Part shown: piece by piece, positions 1-14,610 of the stretch
Layout: every line of letters starts with the position of its first letter
Numbering within the stretch: position 1 is the first letter of the stretch
DNA from: Allodiplogaster sudhausi
Taxonomy: Eukaryota > Nematoda > Chromadorea > Rhabditida > Diplogasteridae
DNA length: 64,000 nt
NCBI GenBank assembly: GCA_945643635.1
Contig: CALZFC010000259.1
Coordinates: forward strand, 272,001-336,000
Reading direction: 5' to 3'
Position numbers and translations under genes: made by a program
The notes under the pieces: model-generated
Databases searched by the model: none
The model's input: the letters and a program-made list of their open reading frames with translations, nothing else
Told to the model about the DNA's origin: nothing

Positions 1-300
1 GTCGCATGATATAATTTGTCCGGGACATCGGTAGTAACCGCGAGCGTGTCACTCTGTGCTCTCCGCGTTTATGCACTCTCTCGCCATGGTCATGACCACG
101 TAAGGGACAAGCCGAAAAAAGTGTCCATGATCGTTGCGATTTTTTCCTGTTTTGTCCAGGACACGTCTGGGACATGTCTTAGACATGTCCCAGACCCCTG
201 TGTATTAAGATAGGCAGAACTGAATGTGTCCAGGACATGTGTCCGTTTCATTCTGAAACGGTTATGACCGCTTGTCCATGACATGTCCAGGACAAAAGGC
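1..300. promoter_or_regulatory. Cluster of GACATGTC palindromes (p53-like sites or satellite)
   Basis: No gene is visible in the first 600 bases. The sequence is dense in variants of GGACATGTCC. At 165-195 there is a perfect 15-bp inverted repeat with a 1-base loop. It contains GGACATGTCT (170-179) and AGACATGTCC (181-190), both exact matches to the p53-family half-site RRRCWWGYYY, 1 base apart. Related imperfect words lie near 20, 155, 229 and 277. This may be a CEP-1 (worm p53) type response region or just a short degenerate repeat; the motif match is seen, the function is inferred. Confidence 0.35.
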
Positions 301-603
301 AAGATTAATGCCGCGGCAGGCTAAATATGGATGATATGATATAGAGTATTACAAATAGATAAGAGTAGAGCAGACTGATGTGTGTATTCGATAGTTTGCG
401 AGAATATTAATAAAGAAAAGATATTTAGTGAATGAAAAAGAATCCCGATAACTAGGCATGCTGGTATGTCATATAAATCGCTGTGTTATTTTTCTGGGTA
501 ATTCTTATAATTTCTTTAAAATTCAATTTTTTAAAAACCAAAAATAGCTTTCATTTGTTAAATTATTTTTCTCAAAAAAATTTCTTTCGAGGTTCACTCG
601 TAC

Positions 604-3452
<2,849 letters not shown>

Positions 3453-3486
3453 TCTAGAAAGATAAACGATTTTTATGAGCGGCGAT

Positions 3487-3542
<56 letters not shown>

Positions 3543-3543
3543 C

Positions 3544-3578
<35 letters not shown>

Positions 3579-4480
3579 ATATATATTTATATATATATAA
3601 TAGAATTACAATTTCTCAAAATCAAGGTTACTTCTGCAATTATACGTAATAACTCAAGCCGAACCCATTATGCGTTCAACAATATGAATAATATAAAGAA
3701 ATATTCAAGCACTTTCGCGAATGGAATAAGATTAAAAAAGAAGCTCTCGATCCCCTGAACCGACTGAAGAATTGAGTAAATGGTGAGCAGAGGAAGAGGA
3801 GCGACTGGGATTTCTACTTCGGTGAGGAGTTTTGCCACAGAGGAAACAACCTCTTATATTAGATAGGAGTGAGCTTGGAAGAGCGAAGGAGAGTCATTCA
3901 GAGAGAGAAAGAGAGAGGGAGAGAGAGATTGTGAGAGAGAATTAACAAATGAATATGAGGGGAGGGGGGGGGGGGGTGACGTAACCACAGAGTTTTGCCG
4001 AGGTATGAGATTAACGAAAGGATCTGAAAGTTAACTCAAAATTAAGGAAGGACAATAACAGATTTGCCTCATTCACCCTGGGAGTATCGCAGTTTGCTCA
4101 AATACGCTGTATGATAATAACACGCGCGAATGAGAACGATAAGGACCGCATCATCTTGACCTCTCTCTGCCCACTCCCTTCTATCCGCCCTCTCTCTCTC
4201 ACTCGGCCCTCTCTCTTCTCTCTGCTCTCTCTCTCTCTCTCTCTTCTCTTCTCTTCTCTTCTCTCTCCTCTTTCTCTCTGTTCAGTCGGCCCTCTCTCTT
4301 AGCTGCTGACCCCTTTGTGGGTAGCATCTACAGCACGATGTGTTGTCCCAGGTACATACATATGTAGCTGCGTAGCACGCCCCTTTCGGGCACACCAAGT
4401 AGGCAGAGTGCCAAACTTGGCCGCTCTTGGAAAGTTACCAAGAACGGGGATCAGCTCGAATAGTGAGCGCATAAGAGGAG
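3453..4480 (-). promoter_or_regulatory. Upstream region of modular copy 1, duplicated at copy 2
   Basis: Bases just upstream of the ATG (ATTCTAGAAAGAT) are followed by a (TA)n tract (about 3490-3600), then GA-rich sequence, then unique blocks such as TTTGCCTCATTCACCCTGGG (about 4061) and AGCTGCTGACCCCTTTGTGG (about 4300). The same blocks in the same order lie upstream of copy 2 (8740-9600). The upstream region was therefore duplicated with the gene and is the likely promoter. (CT)n fills 4190-4290. Confidence 0.5.
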
Positions 4481-5608
4481 CAGAGTGCGGGATTCGACAG
4501 CATATTTTAGCTCTTTAAAATTATGCTTCATGCCGAGAAAAAACACATTCTTAAAAGACATTCAACGAGTGCGTGGAGTTTTCTTTTGTTTTTCAAAAAG
4601 CAGGATGTTTTTTTCAATGACATTATCAAACTAATAGCGAAGGGTACGTCTTTCAGAATATATGGAAATCATGAACAAATCTCACATTTGCAACTTTTAA
4701 TCAGAGCGCTTCATCTTCCAACATTCGTGACATGTCCAAAGTGGACTCTATCTACTACGACATTGATTATTCGTTGGGTGTTAGTGCCATTCATGCTCGC
4801 AGACATTCAACTAACACAGATCCTTGTGAATCACTTTAAAGGTCTCGCTGCTTCAGGGCTGCAACCGCTCGTGCTACGGAGTTTGCTCTGCCTGCGGCTG
4901 CATGAGAAAGGAGGGCGTGCCGCCGTTCAGTCAACGTTAGAAATTGATATTTTGAAACCCTGGGATGTTATTTTATAATTAATTGAAAGCGTTTCATTGT
5001 GCTTTTTATGTGAGTATCAACAGAATATAATCAACTTACTATACTACGAAAAGCCAATTTCAAGTAGTCAACTTTCCTTCAGTTGCCAGCAACCACGAGA
5101 GACTGAAAAGTTTTATTCCGATAAATTACTGATATGTATGTAACCCACTTTTACGATTAGGAGCTACACATGCATAAGACAAAGTAAACAAAACAAATTG
5201 GTTTTTTTCATTATACATAGCAGGCAAAAACGCGGCACGGAATTAAAAATATTCCACTCTTTGCCGTACATGACGTTAAAAAAATATTCTGAAAAAAATA
5301 TCTACGCCGTGTTCTTAGCCAACGCATGTCCGAAATTTATGGCGCATTTCTTGAAAACAGATTTATTCAGCCTAAAAAAGGTCATAGAAACCGCATGGAA
5401 GAGTGATGGCGAAGGAGATATTTTTTCGAAATACATATAACATTTTAAAGGGATAGAGAGAGAGAAATCAAGAAAAATGTTGTTTGAAAAATACAGTGCA
5501 TTTTCATTCTTGATGTCTACTGTAGAAAGGAGTAAGTATATTTAGACGACTAAAAATCAATAAATTGAGCGAAAAAATAATTAGAGCAAAAAAGAGTCAA
5601 TCAATCAA
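4481..5608. other. Intergenic, no convincing gene
   Basis: Two moderate open frames (151 codons from 4523 and 80 codons from 5198, plus strand) have no recognisable domain, no family likeness and no repeat elsewhere in the window. Another frame through 4731-4835 begins MSKVDSIYYDIDYSLGV and could be a stray exon. I do not call a gene here. Confidence 0.3.
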
Positions 5609-7475
5609 TCAATGAATCGAGGCGCACTCCACCGAAAAGATTTTACGTTGTGGGCGGTAATAGACGAGACAGTCCTTCGCATCGCCGGCCGTACAACTAG
5701 CCTCATGGCCCAGGTGGACAAATGCCGTCCGCGTGCAGAGTAAGCGAGTGGTGCGGCAGACGCGACACCAGGCAACTATATGGGCAAACAAAAGAAGACA
5801 TGTTCATCATCAAACATTCATTTAATAAAGTTGGCTTTTGCAGCACTAATGTAAAGACTATTTTTTTCTTCTTCAAAAAAATCATTCAAAGTAATTTTTA
5901 AAACGAATAAATATTATAGAAGATATGTAAAAACTATATTATCAAAATATATTTTTTTTAAAGATTAATTAATTAAAAATAAATCCGGCTCTCGCGTCCT
6001 CCTGCTCCTCGTCTGCCACCTCCTTCTTATCCACCTCCTCCACCTCCTCCTCCGGAATGATGCTCTCTTGGTGGATGACTGGCGGTGGTGGTGACGAAGG
6101 GATAACGGCCTTGTCGGAGTCTGAATTTTTTTTGCATACAAGATTACTAACCTAGTAAATAATTAAACAATCTTACACACAAATAATTTACAGTATTTAA
6201 TAAATAGGGCAATAGATATACAACTTAATTAGCTGGCTAATACTTCAATTACTAATAAAAAATATAGTCGAACCAGCCGTCCGCGTAAATAAGGCGCACT
6301 CCAAAGAGTAGATTGTTTGCCGAAGGTGGTATTGGAAACAGTCCTTCGCATCGACGGCCGTACAATTACCCAGGTAGACAGTCCCGTCCGCGTGCAGAGT
6401 AAGCGCGTAGTGCGGCAGACGCCACAGCAGACACTGCCGATAACTACACGGGCAAACAAATCAAAAGACGTGTAATAATCAAACATTTATTTAAAGGAGG
6501 TATCCGGGGAATAATTAACCTAAGTTTTGTTCTATGTGGATAAGTTCATCCTGGCGTAAAACATATATCCAGAAAGGTTTAGCGATTTTCTTTCATTACA
6601 TTCCGAGCAATAGTAACGTGAAAACAGAGAATTAGCTACGGTAGGGCAGAGCCGCCCTCCTATTTCACATGCTCTCTCGACCGAGCGACAGGCAACTTTT
6701 TGAACGCGCGCAGTCAAAGTGTTTCTCTTGCGCTACTGTATAATATTCGCCGGATACTTCCTTTAATAAGGTTGCAATAAAGTAGAAAAAAATTAATAAT
6801 TAATTAAAAATAAATCGGGCACTCGCGTACATTTCCCGTTGCAGCGTGACGGTGATGTCACTGGTGAACTTGCGGAAACCGCTGCCGGAAGTCTGCATCG
6901 ACACCGCGTCGAGATCCGTCAGTTTGACTTCGCCGAAGATACCGCCGTCGTTGTGGAGAAAAACGGTCGCTATATCAAGGTATCGGCCGAAAGCGACCGA
7001 GTTGCGTGCCGTCGAGAGCGCGAGCGTTATCTGGTTGAGATAGTAATTATGTTTGTTTTTTTTAATTATATATTTCTTTGTCAAGATCGATATGGATGAC
7101 AGGTAGATTACAGTAGAAACGATGTGGATGATGCGTTGTAGAGTTATTACAAGTAGATAAGAGCAGACTGATGTGTGAATTAGAATTAGATAGTTCTAAG
7201 AAAAAAAAAACTTTTTTTTTTTGTTAAATCATTTTTTTTTCTCAAAAAATCTTATGTAGTTTACTTACCGGAAATGTGAGATAAATCATGTCCACGTTAG
7301 CGTGGCGTTCCGCAGTGCTGTTTTCCGTGTGAAGGAAGAGAGCAATGTCAGTCAAAGGTGCCACCTTCCTATTCCTCCTCCTTCTTCATCTCCTCTACCG
7401 CCACCGATGGAATGACGCTCTCCTGATGGATGACTGGCGGCGATGGTGACGAAGGGATAACGGCCTTGTCGGAGT
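5609..7475 (-). pseudogene. Decaying second and third exon modules of modular copy 2
   Basis: Module 2 has an acidic exon at 7475-7269, beta exon 7030-6831 and Cys exon 6443-6253. The acidic exon has lost about 65 bases compared with its sister at 8422-8151, which shifts the frame and gives an early TAG. The beta exon (VAFGRYLDIATVF ... LDAVSMQTSGSGF) and Cys exon (CPCSYRQCLLWRLPHYALT) are intact, with conserved GT and AG sites. In module 3 the acidic exon (from 6120) runs straight into sequence that normally lies downstream of the beta exon, so the beta exon is deleted. Its Cys exon (5775 down) has a small deletion and a +1 shift leading to TGA. The Cys exon of module 2 ends with a GTAATT donor whose phase matches the module 3 acidic exon, so modules once spliced together. 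Confidence 0.6.
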
Positions 7476-7601
7476 CTGAATTTTTTGCATACATTATTAC
7501 TAACCTAGTAAATAATTAAACAATCTTACAAACAAATAACTTGCAGTATTTAATAAATAGTGCCATAAAAATAGAACTTAATTAGCTGACTAATACTTCA
7601 A

Positions 7602-8739
7602 TTAGTAATAAAAAACATATTCAGTAAATAAGGCGCACTCCAAAGAGTAGTTTGTTTGCTTACGGCGGTAATAGACAAGACAGTTCTTCGCATCGCTGGC
7701 TGTACAATTACGCAGGTAGACAGTGCCTTCCGCGTGTAGAGTAAGCGCGTGGTGCGGCAGACGCCACATCAGACACGGCCGATAACTACATGGGCAATCA
7801 AACAAAAAGACATGTAATAATCAATTAATTAAAATAAATCGGGCTCTCGCGTACGCTTCCCGTTGTAGCACGACGGTGACGTCACGGGTGAAGTTGCGGA
7901 AACCGCTGCCGGAAGTCTGCATCGGCACCGCGTCGAGCTCCTTCAGTCTGACTACGCCGTAGATACGGCCGTTGTCGAGGAGATAAAGATTCGCCATATG
8001 AAGGTATCGGCCGAAAGCGACCGAGTCGCGTGCCGTCGACAGCACGAGCGTTACCTGTGTGAATTAGGCAGTTTTAAGTAAAGAAAAAAAAGTTTTTTTT
8101 TTGTTAAATCAATTTTTTTTTCTGAAAAAAACCTTATGGAGTTCACTAACCGGAAATGTGAGATAAATCACGTCCCTGTTCGCGGTGCGTTTCGCAGTGC
8201 TGTTTTCCATGTGAAGGATGAGAGCAATGTCAGTCAAAGGTGCCACCTTCCTATTCCACTCATCCACCTCCTCCTTCTTCTCTACCACCTCCTTCTTTTC
8301 CTCCTCGTCCGCCGCCTTCTCCTCCTCCTTCTTCATCTCCTCTACCACCACCGATGGAATGACGCTCTGCTGATGGATGACTGGCGGCGATGGTGACGAA
8401 GGGATAACGGCCTTGTCGGAGTCTGAATTTTTTGCATACATTATTACTAACCTAGTAAATAATTAAACAATCTTACAAACAAATAACTTGCAGTATTTAA
8501 TAAATAGTGCAATAAAAATAGAACTTAATTAGCTGACTAATACTTCAATTACTAATTACAAAAACATATATGTAAGTCGTACTAGTTGTCTGAATAAATA
8601 AGAAGATCGCGATGAGCAATACGGAAAGCAGAAGTGAGTAGAAGAGCACGGCGTAGATATTTCTCCAGAATTGAAGCGTCGCGGTCTTGTCACGCGTCGC
8701 GGTTTTGTTTACGCTGTTGCTGCATACTCGCTTGGACAT
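7602..8739 (-). CDS. Modular single-pass membrane protein, copy 2
   Basis: Likely exons 8739-8583, 8422-8151, 8054-7855 and 7785-7602 (stop TAA at 7602). Exon 1 starts MSKRVCSNSVNKTATRDKT and continues into a strong hydrophobic segment (LFYSLLLSVLLIAIFLF), so the product is predicted to be a type II single-pass membrane protein. Exon 2 is a Lys/Glu-rich linker preceded by VIPSSPSPPVIHQ. Exon 3 is the beta-rich domain (VAFGRYLHMANLYLL ... LKELDAVPMQTSGSGF). Exon 4 is Cys-rich (YRPCLMWRLPHHALTLH ... CTASDAKNCLVYY ... ECALFT). The exon 1 donor is ambiguous: GTACGA at 8582 fits the phase of exon 2, whereas the conserved GTAATT at 8559 does not. The exon 4 donor seen in sister copies (GTAATT) is mutated to CTAATT, so translation ends here. 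Family not recognised. Confidence 0.5.
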
Positions 8740-8773
8740 TCTAGAAAGATTAACGATTTTTATAAGCAAAGAT

Positions 8774-8828
<55 letters not shown>

Positions 8829-9032
8829 ATGATGAATGGTGAGCAGATCAAATGGAACGGTAAAGGTAGGACGGGACTGCTTACTGCGTTGAGGAGTTTT
8901 GCCACAAGGAGAACTACCTTTTGTATTAGACAGGAGTGAGAGCTTGGAAACGAAGGAGAGCATTATTTATGTACATAGATGGAGCGAGAAATTGAAACAT
9001 AGACAGAGAGGGTGAGGGAGAAAGAGAAAGAG

Positions 9033-9077
<45 letters not shown>

Positions 9078-9600
9078 AAAAGAGGGGTATGCGCGAAGGG
9101 AAAAAAAGAGGAGAGAGAGAATGTAGAGTGAATTACTGAACAGAGGATATATTCACAGAGTTTTGCAGAGATATGGGGCAAACAAAAGGTTCTGAAAGAT
9201 AACTCCAAATTAGAGAAGAACAATCACAGATTTGCCTCGTTCACCCTGGGAGTAGCGAGGGTTGCACAAATACACTGATGGTGAGATCGAGAAGGGCCGC
9301 ATCATTTTGGCATCTATCTGCATTCTCTCTTCACTCGGCCCTCTCTCTTCACTCGGCCCTCTCTCTCTTCACTCGGCCCTCTCTCTTCACTCGGCTATTC
9401 TTCACTTGGCTCTCTTACTCTTAGCTGCTGACCCCTTTGTGGGTAGCACCTAGAGCACGATGTGTTGACCCAGGTAGCTGCGTAGTGCGCCATTTTCGGG
9501 CACACGAAGTTGGCAGAGTGCCAAACTTGGCCAAGAACGGGGATCAGCTCGAATAGAGAGAGCGCATAAGAGGAGCAGATCGCGGGATTCGGCAGTATAT
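8740..9600 (-). promoter_or_regulatory. Upstream region of modular copy 2
   Basis: Duplicate of 3453-4480 in the same order: ATTCTAGAAAGAT next to the ATG, a (TA)n tract (8776-8828), GA repeats (about 9000-9120), TTTGCCTCGTTCACCCTGGG and AGCTGCTGACCCCTTTGTGG. Retention of the unique blocks while the spacer microsatellites vary suggests either recent duplication or constraint. Confidence 0.45.
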
Positions 9601-10490
9601 TTCAGCCGTCATTTTCTGCGGCTTACCATTAGAATGTTTAAAAAACGCATCATACCAAGAGAAACACATTCTTAAAAGGCATTTCAACGAGTGTGAGGAT
9701 CACATCTTTTTTTCTTTTTTTTCAAGACGCGGTTGCCACTCACCACAAGTTAGAAAAGCAGTTTAAAATGTTTATTCAATAATAAAAAAGAATGAAAAAC
9801 AAGGGCAACAACAAGCGAGGATAATTTTTTGGGGGAAGAGAAATGCGGCTTCTTCAGCATCATCATCTCTCGACCAAGAGCATAGAAAATAAAAATATTA
9901 GATGAGGTCATACGCCGAAAAGTATTATCCTACGTACAAAGAGTAGAATTTTGCCAGGAATCTTGAATTTTTATACGCAGGCAATATTGCTGCATATAAT
10001 GTACATACATCCCTCACGCTCGCAAACGAATTTTAAGTATGTATGTACATACGTATTTAGCAAGTTAGCTGACTTGTTTAAACCAGCGTGCCCAACAAAA
10101 CTCCTTGTATAGACTACTGCATAAGGTTCATGCTACATACATACATATATGCAAATATAGCCATAAAAAATATCAACTGTTTTAATTTTCGTTTTTATCC
10201 AGGATTCAGAGTGATCTTTGATCGAGCAGGTAGCGTGGTGGCAGGAGACGTCAGGAAGATTAAGGATTATTCATCCTCAACGAGTAGGCACTCTTTCATT
10301 CGCGCTCATGCTTTTCGTAAGGCGACCAAAACCGGGCTCCGTGAAAATATGAGAGTGCGAATGGCCTTGCAATTTGAAATGAAACTCTAGACTTTCCAAT
10401 ATTTTACTGTTGTTATTATCATCTCAACACGCGTGTTTAACTTAATAAATCCATCAATCAATCAATATATTTTTTCGTTGCTCGCCCATG
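9601..10490. other. Intergenic, possible stray exon at 10201-10390
   Basis: Mostly A/T-rich sequence. After a splice-like TTTATCCAG, a plus-strand frame from 10201 (GFRVIFDRAGSVVAGDVRK) runs to a TAG at 10388. I do not recognise it and find no partner exon or second copy. Confidence 0.25.
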
Positions 10491-10492
10491 CT

Positions 10493-10498
10493 TTTATT
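10493..10498 (-). promoter_or_regulatory. AATAAA poly(A) signal of left Srt gene
   Basis: AATAAA on the minus strand, 64 bases beyond the stop codon of the left chemoreceptor gene; position is right for a worm polyadenylation signal. Confidence 0.45.
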
Positions 10499-10561
10499 GC
10501 TTTATCCAACCGATCATTTTTAGCTTACATTAGGTCATAGGGTCATAACGTCATAAGGCCT

Positions 10562-10961
10562 TCAATGCGGATGCGGACTGGTCCGCATTGTCGTGGTGGA
10601 CAGCGCGTACTGGCCCGTGCTGGACGCCGTGGTATGCACCAGATTCGTGCAGGTTTGCCGCAAGTATGCAGGCGAGATGAGATGAAGGTACTTCATGACG
10701 CTTCGCTGAATCGTACGGTTCAAGACGAGATAGATGAACGCGGGGCACGCTGCAGCACTGTTGTTATATTATTATTTTATTATTTTAATTTATTTTACTT
10801 TATTATTTTATTTTATTATTTTTAATCACCATCTCTAAAATCGCGCCCCCTCCACTCTCACCAAGTCATGCTCATCGTTAACCTATATATGTACATGTAT
10901 TTCATGTCGAATTCTTGATTAGATGAGAAACCGTAGGAAAACGGCTCTCGCCTTTGCAGGC

Positions 10962-11011
<50 letters not shown>

Positions 11012-11302
11012 GAGAAAGAATACTAGCCGTGTCCGAGCTGCCAAGCGATGTGTCCTAAGACAATGATTTCGTCGGCAATCGGGAAGAAGTTCATGTAGAC
11101 GTAGATGATGGCGGCGACCAGGTTGAACATGCAGATGATGGTGGATTGGATGAAGATCTGCGAGAGAGAGAGGGAGAGAGAGGACAGAGAAAAAGAGAGA
11201 GAGAAGAGGGAGATGGAAACGAAAGAAAGAGCGAGACAGAGAGAAACAGAGATAGATATAGAGAAAGAAAGAGTGAAAGCGAGAGAGATAGATAAAGGCA
11301 GA

Positions 11303-11346
<44 letters not shown>

Positions 11347-14300
11347 GAGAGAAGGATAATTAATGGAGAAGAGAAAGAAGGGAACAGATGAGAGATAGAA
11401 AGAGCGAGGTAAAAATTAATGAAGAATACAAAAGATATATACATGGGTAGATAGAATTACAGCTAGAAAGAAAGAAAGCGCAAAAAAAAAAAAAAAAAAA
11501 AAACTCGCATTTGAATTCGCGCCTTTTTCAATATGTTTAATTTTTGAAAATAGGGGAATTAAGCACATACTTTTTTATTTCTAAAAAAAAGAATTTAAAA
11601 AAAAAGTCTCACAATGACATGTGACTCGTCGCTGATGAACGGACTGAAGAACCAGGCTTTGGCGGACGAGTTGAAGAGGAGCGGAGGAGTGACCATCGAG
11701 AAGATGAAGCCGTAGACGGTAGGGAACAGCAGCACCAAGTACGTGCGATTGCCCTGTGAAGGAAGAAGATATTCTAAATTATTTTAGTTATTTGTTAAAA
11801 TATAGAAAAAATTTCTATAGCAAAGTTCTTCTACCTCAGTTATCAGAATAGTTATAGAAAAATGTATCCATAGGACATTTATGATGATGCTTCATAATTT
11901 TTTTTGTAAAGTTAATACTTTTATTTCCGGAAGATAATTTTGTAAACATCACAGAGATTTGTACGTGTAGTAGACCTTGAACCGATTTTTTTTTCGGATT
12001 TGTTCGAATTTGTTTCATTCTTTAATAATATTCTTTATGTGTGCGCCCTTTGAGTGCACTTTTCATTGGTACATACCTACATGTTAATGCTCTTATCGCA
12101 TTTCTCACAATCAGCTAATCTCCTTATGTTCTAATCCACTTTCAAGCGGCTCATGAGCTGTAGCCATCATTTTGTTGATCTAGCACACGGAACTGGACAA
12201 TGAGCGCGCTGAATAGTAGGATTGAACCTCGCGTACTTTCTCACACTATGTTTGTGCGTATTATCTGTCGTGTTCTCTTTTGCTCCCTCTCTCTCTCTCT
12301 CTCACACTCTATCGCTCTCTCTCTCATCCTCTCTCTCTCTCCCTCTCTCATTCAATCGGAATCGGACATTAAACCAAACTATAGTTTTTCACTAGAACTA
12401 TCACTTTTCAAGTTCACCTTGTCCAAATCGACGTCTGTTCTAAACTCTGCTTTCGTGAATCGGGGCACAGTCATTCAAAGTGTTCCAAAATAGAGCTTGA
12501 GAAAATTTTAATTTGTGAAAGAACAAGGAAGTGGCCGTAAATCCGTTCGGGCACACACAAAGCGTCATAATCTATCCAAAATCTCATCATCCTCCGATTC
12601 TTGTGAGCGCAAAAAGCATAAAGTGAATTATATTGTCAGCGTGCCAGATACATATTGGTTAGGGACGATCACTGAGAATATGCAACTTTCAGCGAAAGAT
12701 CCGATCGAAAAAAATTATAACGCGTTAATGATCTCAAAAGATATTTTAACTGATGATTGGAACTGCTGAAGAGAATCTAATAAGAGAAATAATGTTCCTT
12801 AAACTGCAAAAAGGGGGAAATAAAAATATTAAAAAAATTTGCACACCTCAAAGAGCCAGTTCTGACCGCCTCTCGTGAGCAGATCCATCAGGCGATTCAG
12901 CACGAGCACAAGGCACGACATGCACGCCGAGCACCACAGTCCTCAAATTGCTTTCTCAAGCATGCTTCTGAAATCCGGCGAATCTATGTTTTTCCAAAAA
13001 GTCAAACCTAGCGCGATGGCGCCGGCAATGTAGTTGGGTACGGGCGCCGCACAGTAGACTTCGCCGACGATGAAGAAGTAGCCCGTGAGCAGAGAGTTGA
13101 GAGACAGCGCAAACATGTCGACAATGCCGAGGTAGAACATTATCTGAAAAGTGGGTATTCAATTTTTTTTATGTTCTCTTTTTTATTTTACTTTGATTCT
13201 ATAAATTACTTGCAAGATTGTTGATATATGTAAGTATGTATGTACGCAAATATGCTACTAATTTCTACTATGGTTTTACAATGGCCTTGTCTCTAGCATA
13301 AACCATTCACAGAGTTACATGTTTTTTTTTGTTCTTGAAAATGTCACGCTTTTAGACGTAATAATGTCTAAAATACATATTAGAGAGAAAAAAAACCACT
13401 GAATTGGAGTCATTTTGTAAAAAAGAAAAACATAAAGTGAATGATAGTCCTTGAACATACGTAGTTTTTGAACGGGCAAAAGTGGCCATGACTAATTCAG
13501 TAAGAAAGTTATTTTAATAACAGAAGCCTCTTTTTCCACTCTTTTACAAATACAAATATAAAAGAGTGGGAAAAGAGGCTTCTGTTATTAAAATAACATT
13601 CTTACTGAATTTGAATTCTTTTACAAATGCAAATATAAATAACAAGCGAATAACATTCTTGGCTAGATATCTGGGAGCAACCACTCATCAGTCTTTGAGC
13701 ATCAGCAGAAGCTGTTTGTTACTCATCGTCAGAGATAAAGCGTTTTCGAGAAAAGAAATCTAGTTTTTTCTCACTCTTTACAACAATGACACAAAATATT
13801 TTATGTGAATATTATTAATACAGCACGAACGTGAGTTTTTTCGTTTTAGCTTTGAGATAGTTTGTATGAGGTTGGGAATATTTAGTCGTCTCATGAACAC
13901 GAAAGAAAAACTTGCCTTGTAGCAAGAGTATTTCGTCTGCTGCCAGATGGCGGGCAGACAGATTGCGTAGAGAATCTAGGAAAGAAAGTGTGGTAATAAA
14001 TAAATAAATAATAAGAATAATAATAAATCAAAAAGTCAAGTATTCAGTCTAAATTCTGGAAAGGCGAAGACAAACACCTGATATCCACTACGAAAACTAT
14101 ACTAATTTGAAAATGATTTATAATTAACCGATACATAATCTACGATAGTTCGATTTAGAAACTTTTTTAATAATAAGAACAAAGTTCCATTATATATTTA
14201 CAGTATTTTTGATTTTTATTATAAAGTACCGCGCACGCGCCACGAATGGCTCGGAGCCGCTCAATCGGTATCCCCATGGCTGGCTAGTAGATTACTATAA

Positions 14301-14610
14301 CTACCGTACCTCTGCGAGCGCGCCAAATGCGATGCAATAGATGCCGAGCGCGTAGTTGCGTTGGCCGTGCGCACCACGCCAAGCGTCACCCGGCGGAGCG
14401 ACGACGCTTTAATTCGAATTTAGTTTCTTTTTTAAAATTAATATAAATTAATTATTTTTTTAAACTTTTCTTTATTTTTTTTATAAATTATTTTTCGACA
14501 TTCGATTAACAAATCGATTCAGCTAAAATGACAGAAATGATCTCCAACTTGCAGTCGTAGACGTGATCTTCATCGTTCATCCATATGAACTGCAGTTGGC
14601 TGTTGTACAT
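10562..14610 (-). CDS. Srt-class 7TM chemoreceptor, left copy (lacks one exon)
   Basis: Serpentine chemoreceptor of the nematode Srt family, expected in sensory-neuron membranes. Exons: 14610-14549, 14406-14310, 13975-13916, 13143-13008, 12941-12847, 11753-11613, 11157-11028 and 10749-10562 (stop TGA). Landmarks are MYNSQLQFIWMND at the start, YALGIYCIAFGALAE, SCYK then IMFYLGIVDMFALSLNSL, GYFFIVGEVYC, LVLVLNRLMDLL, GNRTYLVLLFPTIYG, IFIQSTIICMFNLVAAIIY and CPAFIYLVLNRTIQRSV. The predicted protein is about 302 residues. The exon encoding YENFPHTANNLL in the right copy is absent; a GA tract and junk fill its place, yet the frame stays open across the gap, so one membrane helix is probably missing. 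Intron 3 has a GC donor (AAG/GCAAGT) and intron 7 appears to start GCTAGT. It is either a reduced receptor or a dying one. Confidence 0.75.
13495..13611. repeat. Hairpin insertion, about 50-bp arms
   Basis: ATTCAGTAAGAAAGTTATTT at 13495 on is repeated in near-perfect inversion to 13611, with a loop of about 12 A/T bases. It lies in intron 3 of the left Srt gene; the matching intron of the right arm (near 22.86 kb) lacks it, so it inserted after the arms formed. Confidence 0.8.

Noticed and set aside
3490..3600. (TA)n tract as a TATA promoter
   Set aside because: It is an ordinary microsatellite, also found in introns and spacers across the window.
4523..4978. 151-codon open frame
   Set aside because: No recognisable motif, composition like A/T-rich intergenic DNA, no second copy.
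7602..8054. Assignment of the beta domain to LEA_2/TMEM106
   Set aside because: Strand spacing is suggestive but no diagnostic motif is visible; left as a guess only.
8545..8769. Resemblance of the anchor exon to a Na/K-ATPase beta subunit
   Set aside because: Only the general pattern of a short tail plus one membrane helix matches; ectodomain motifs of that family are missing.
12515..12769. 84-codon frame inside a left Srt intron (nested gene?)
   Set aside because: The mirror sequence in the right arm has shifted frames and stops, so no coding constraint is seen.
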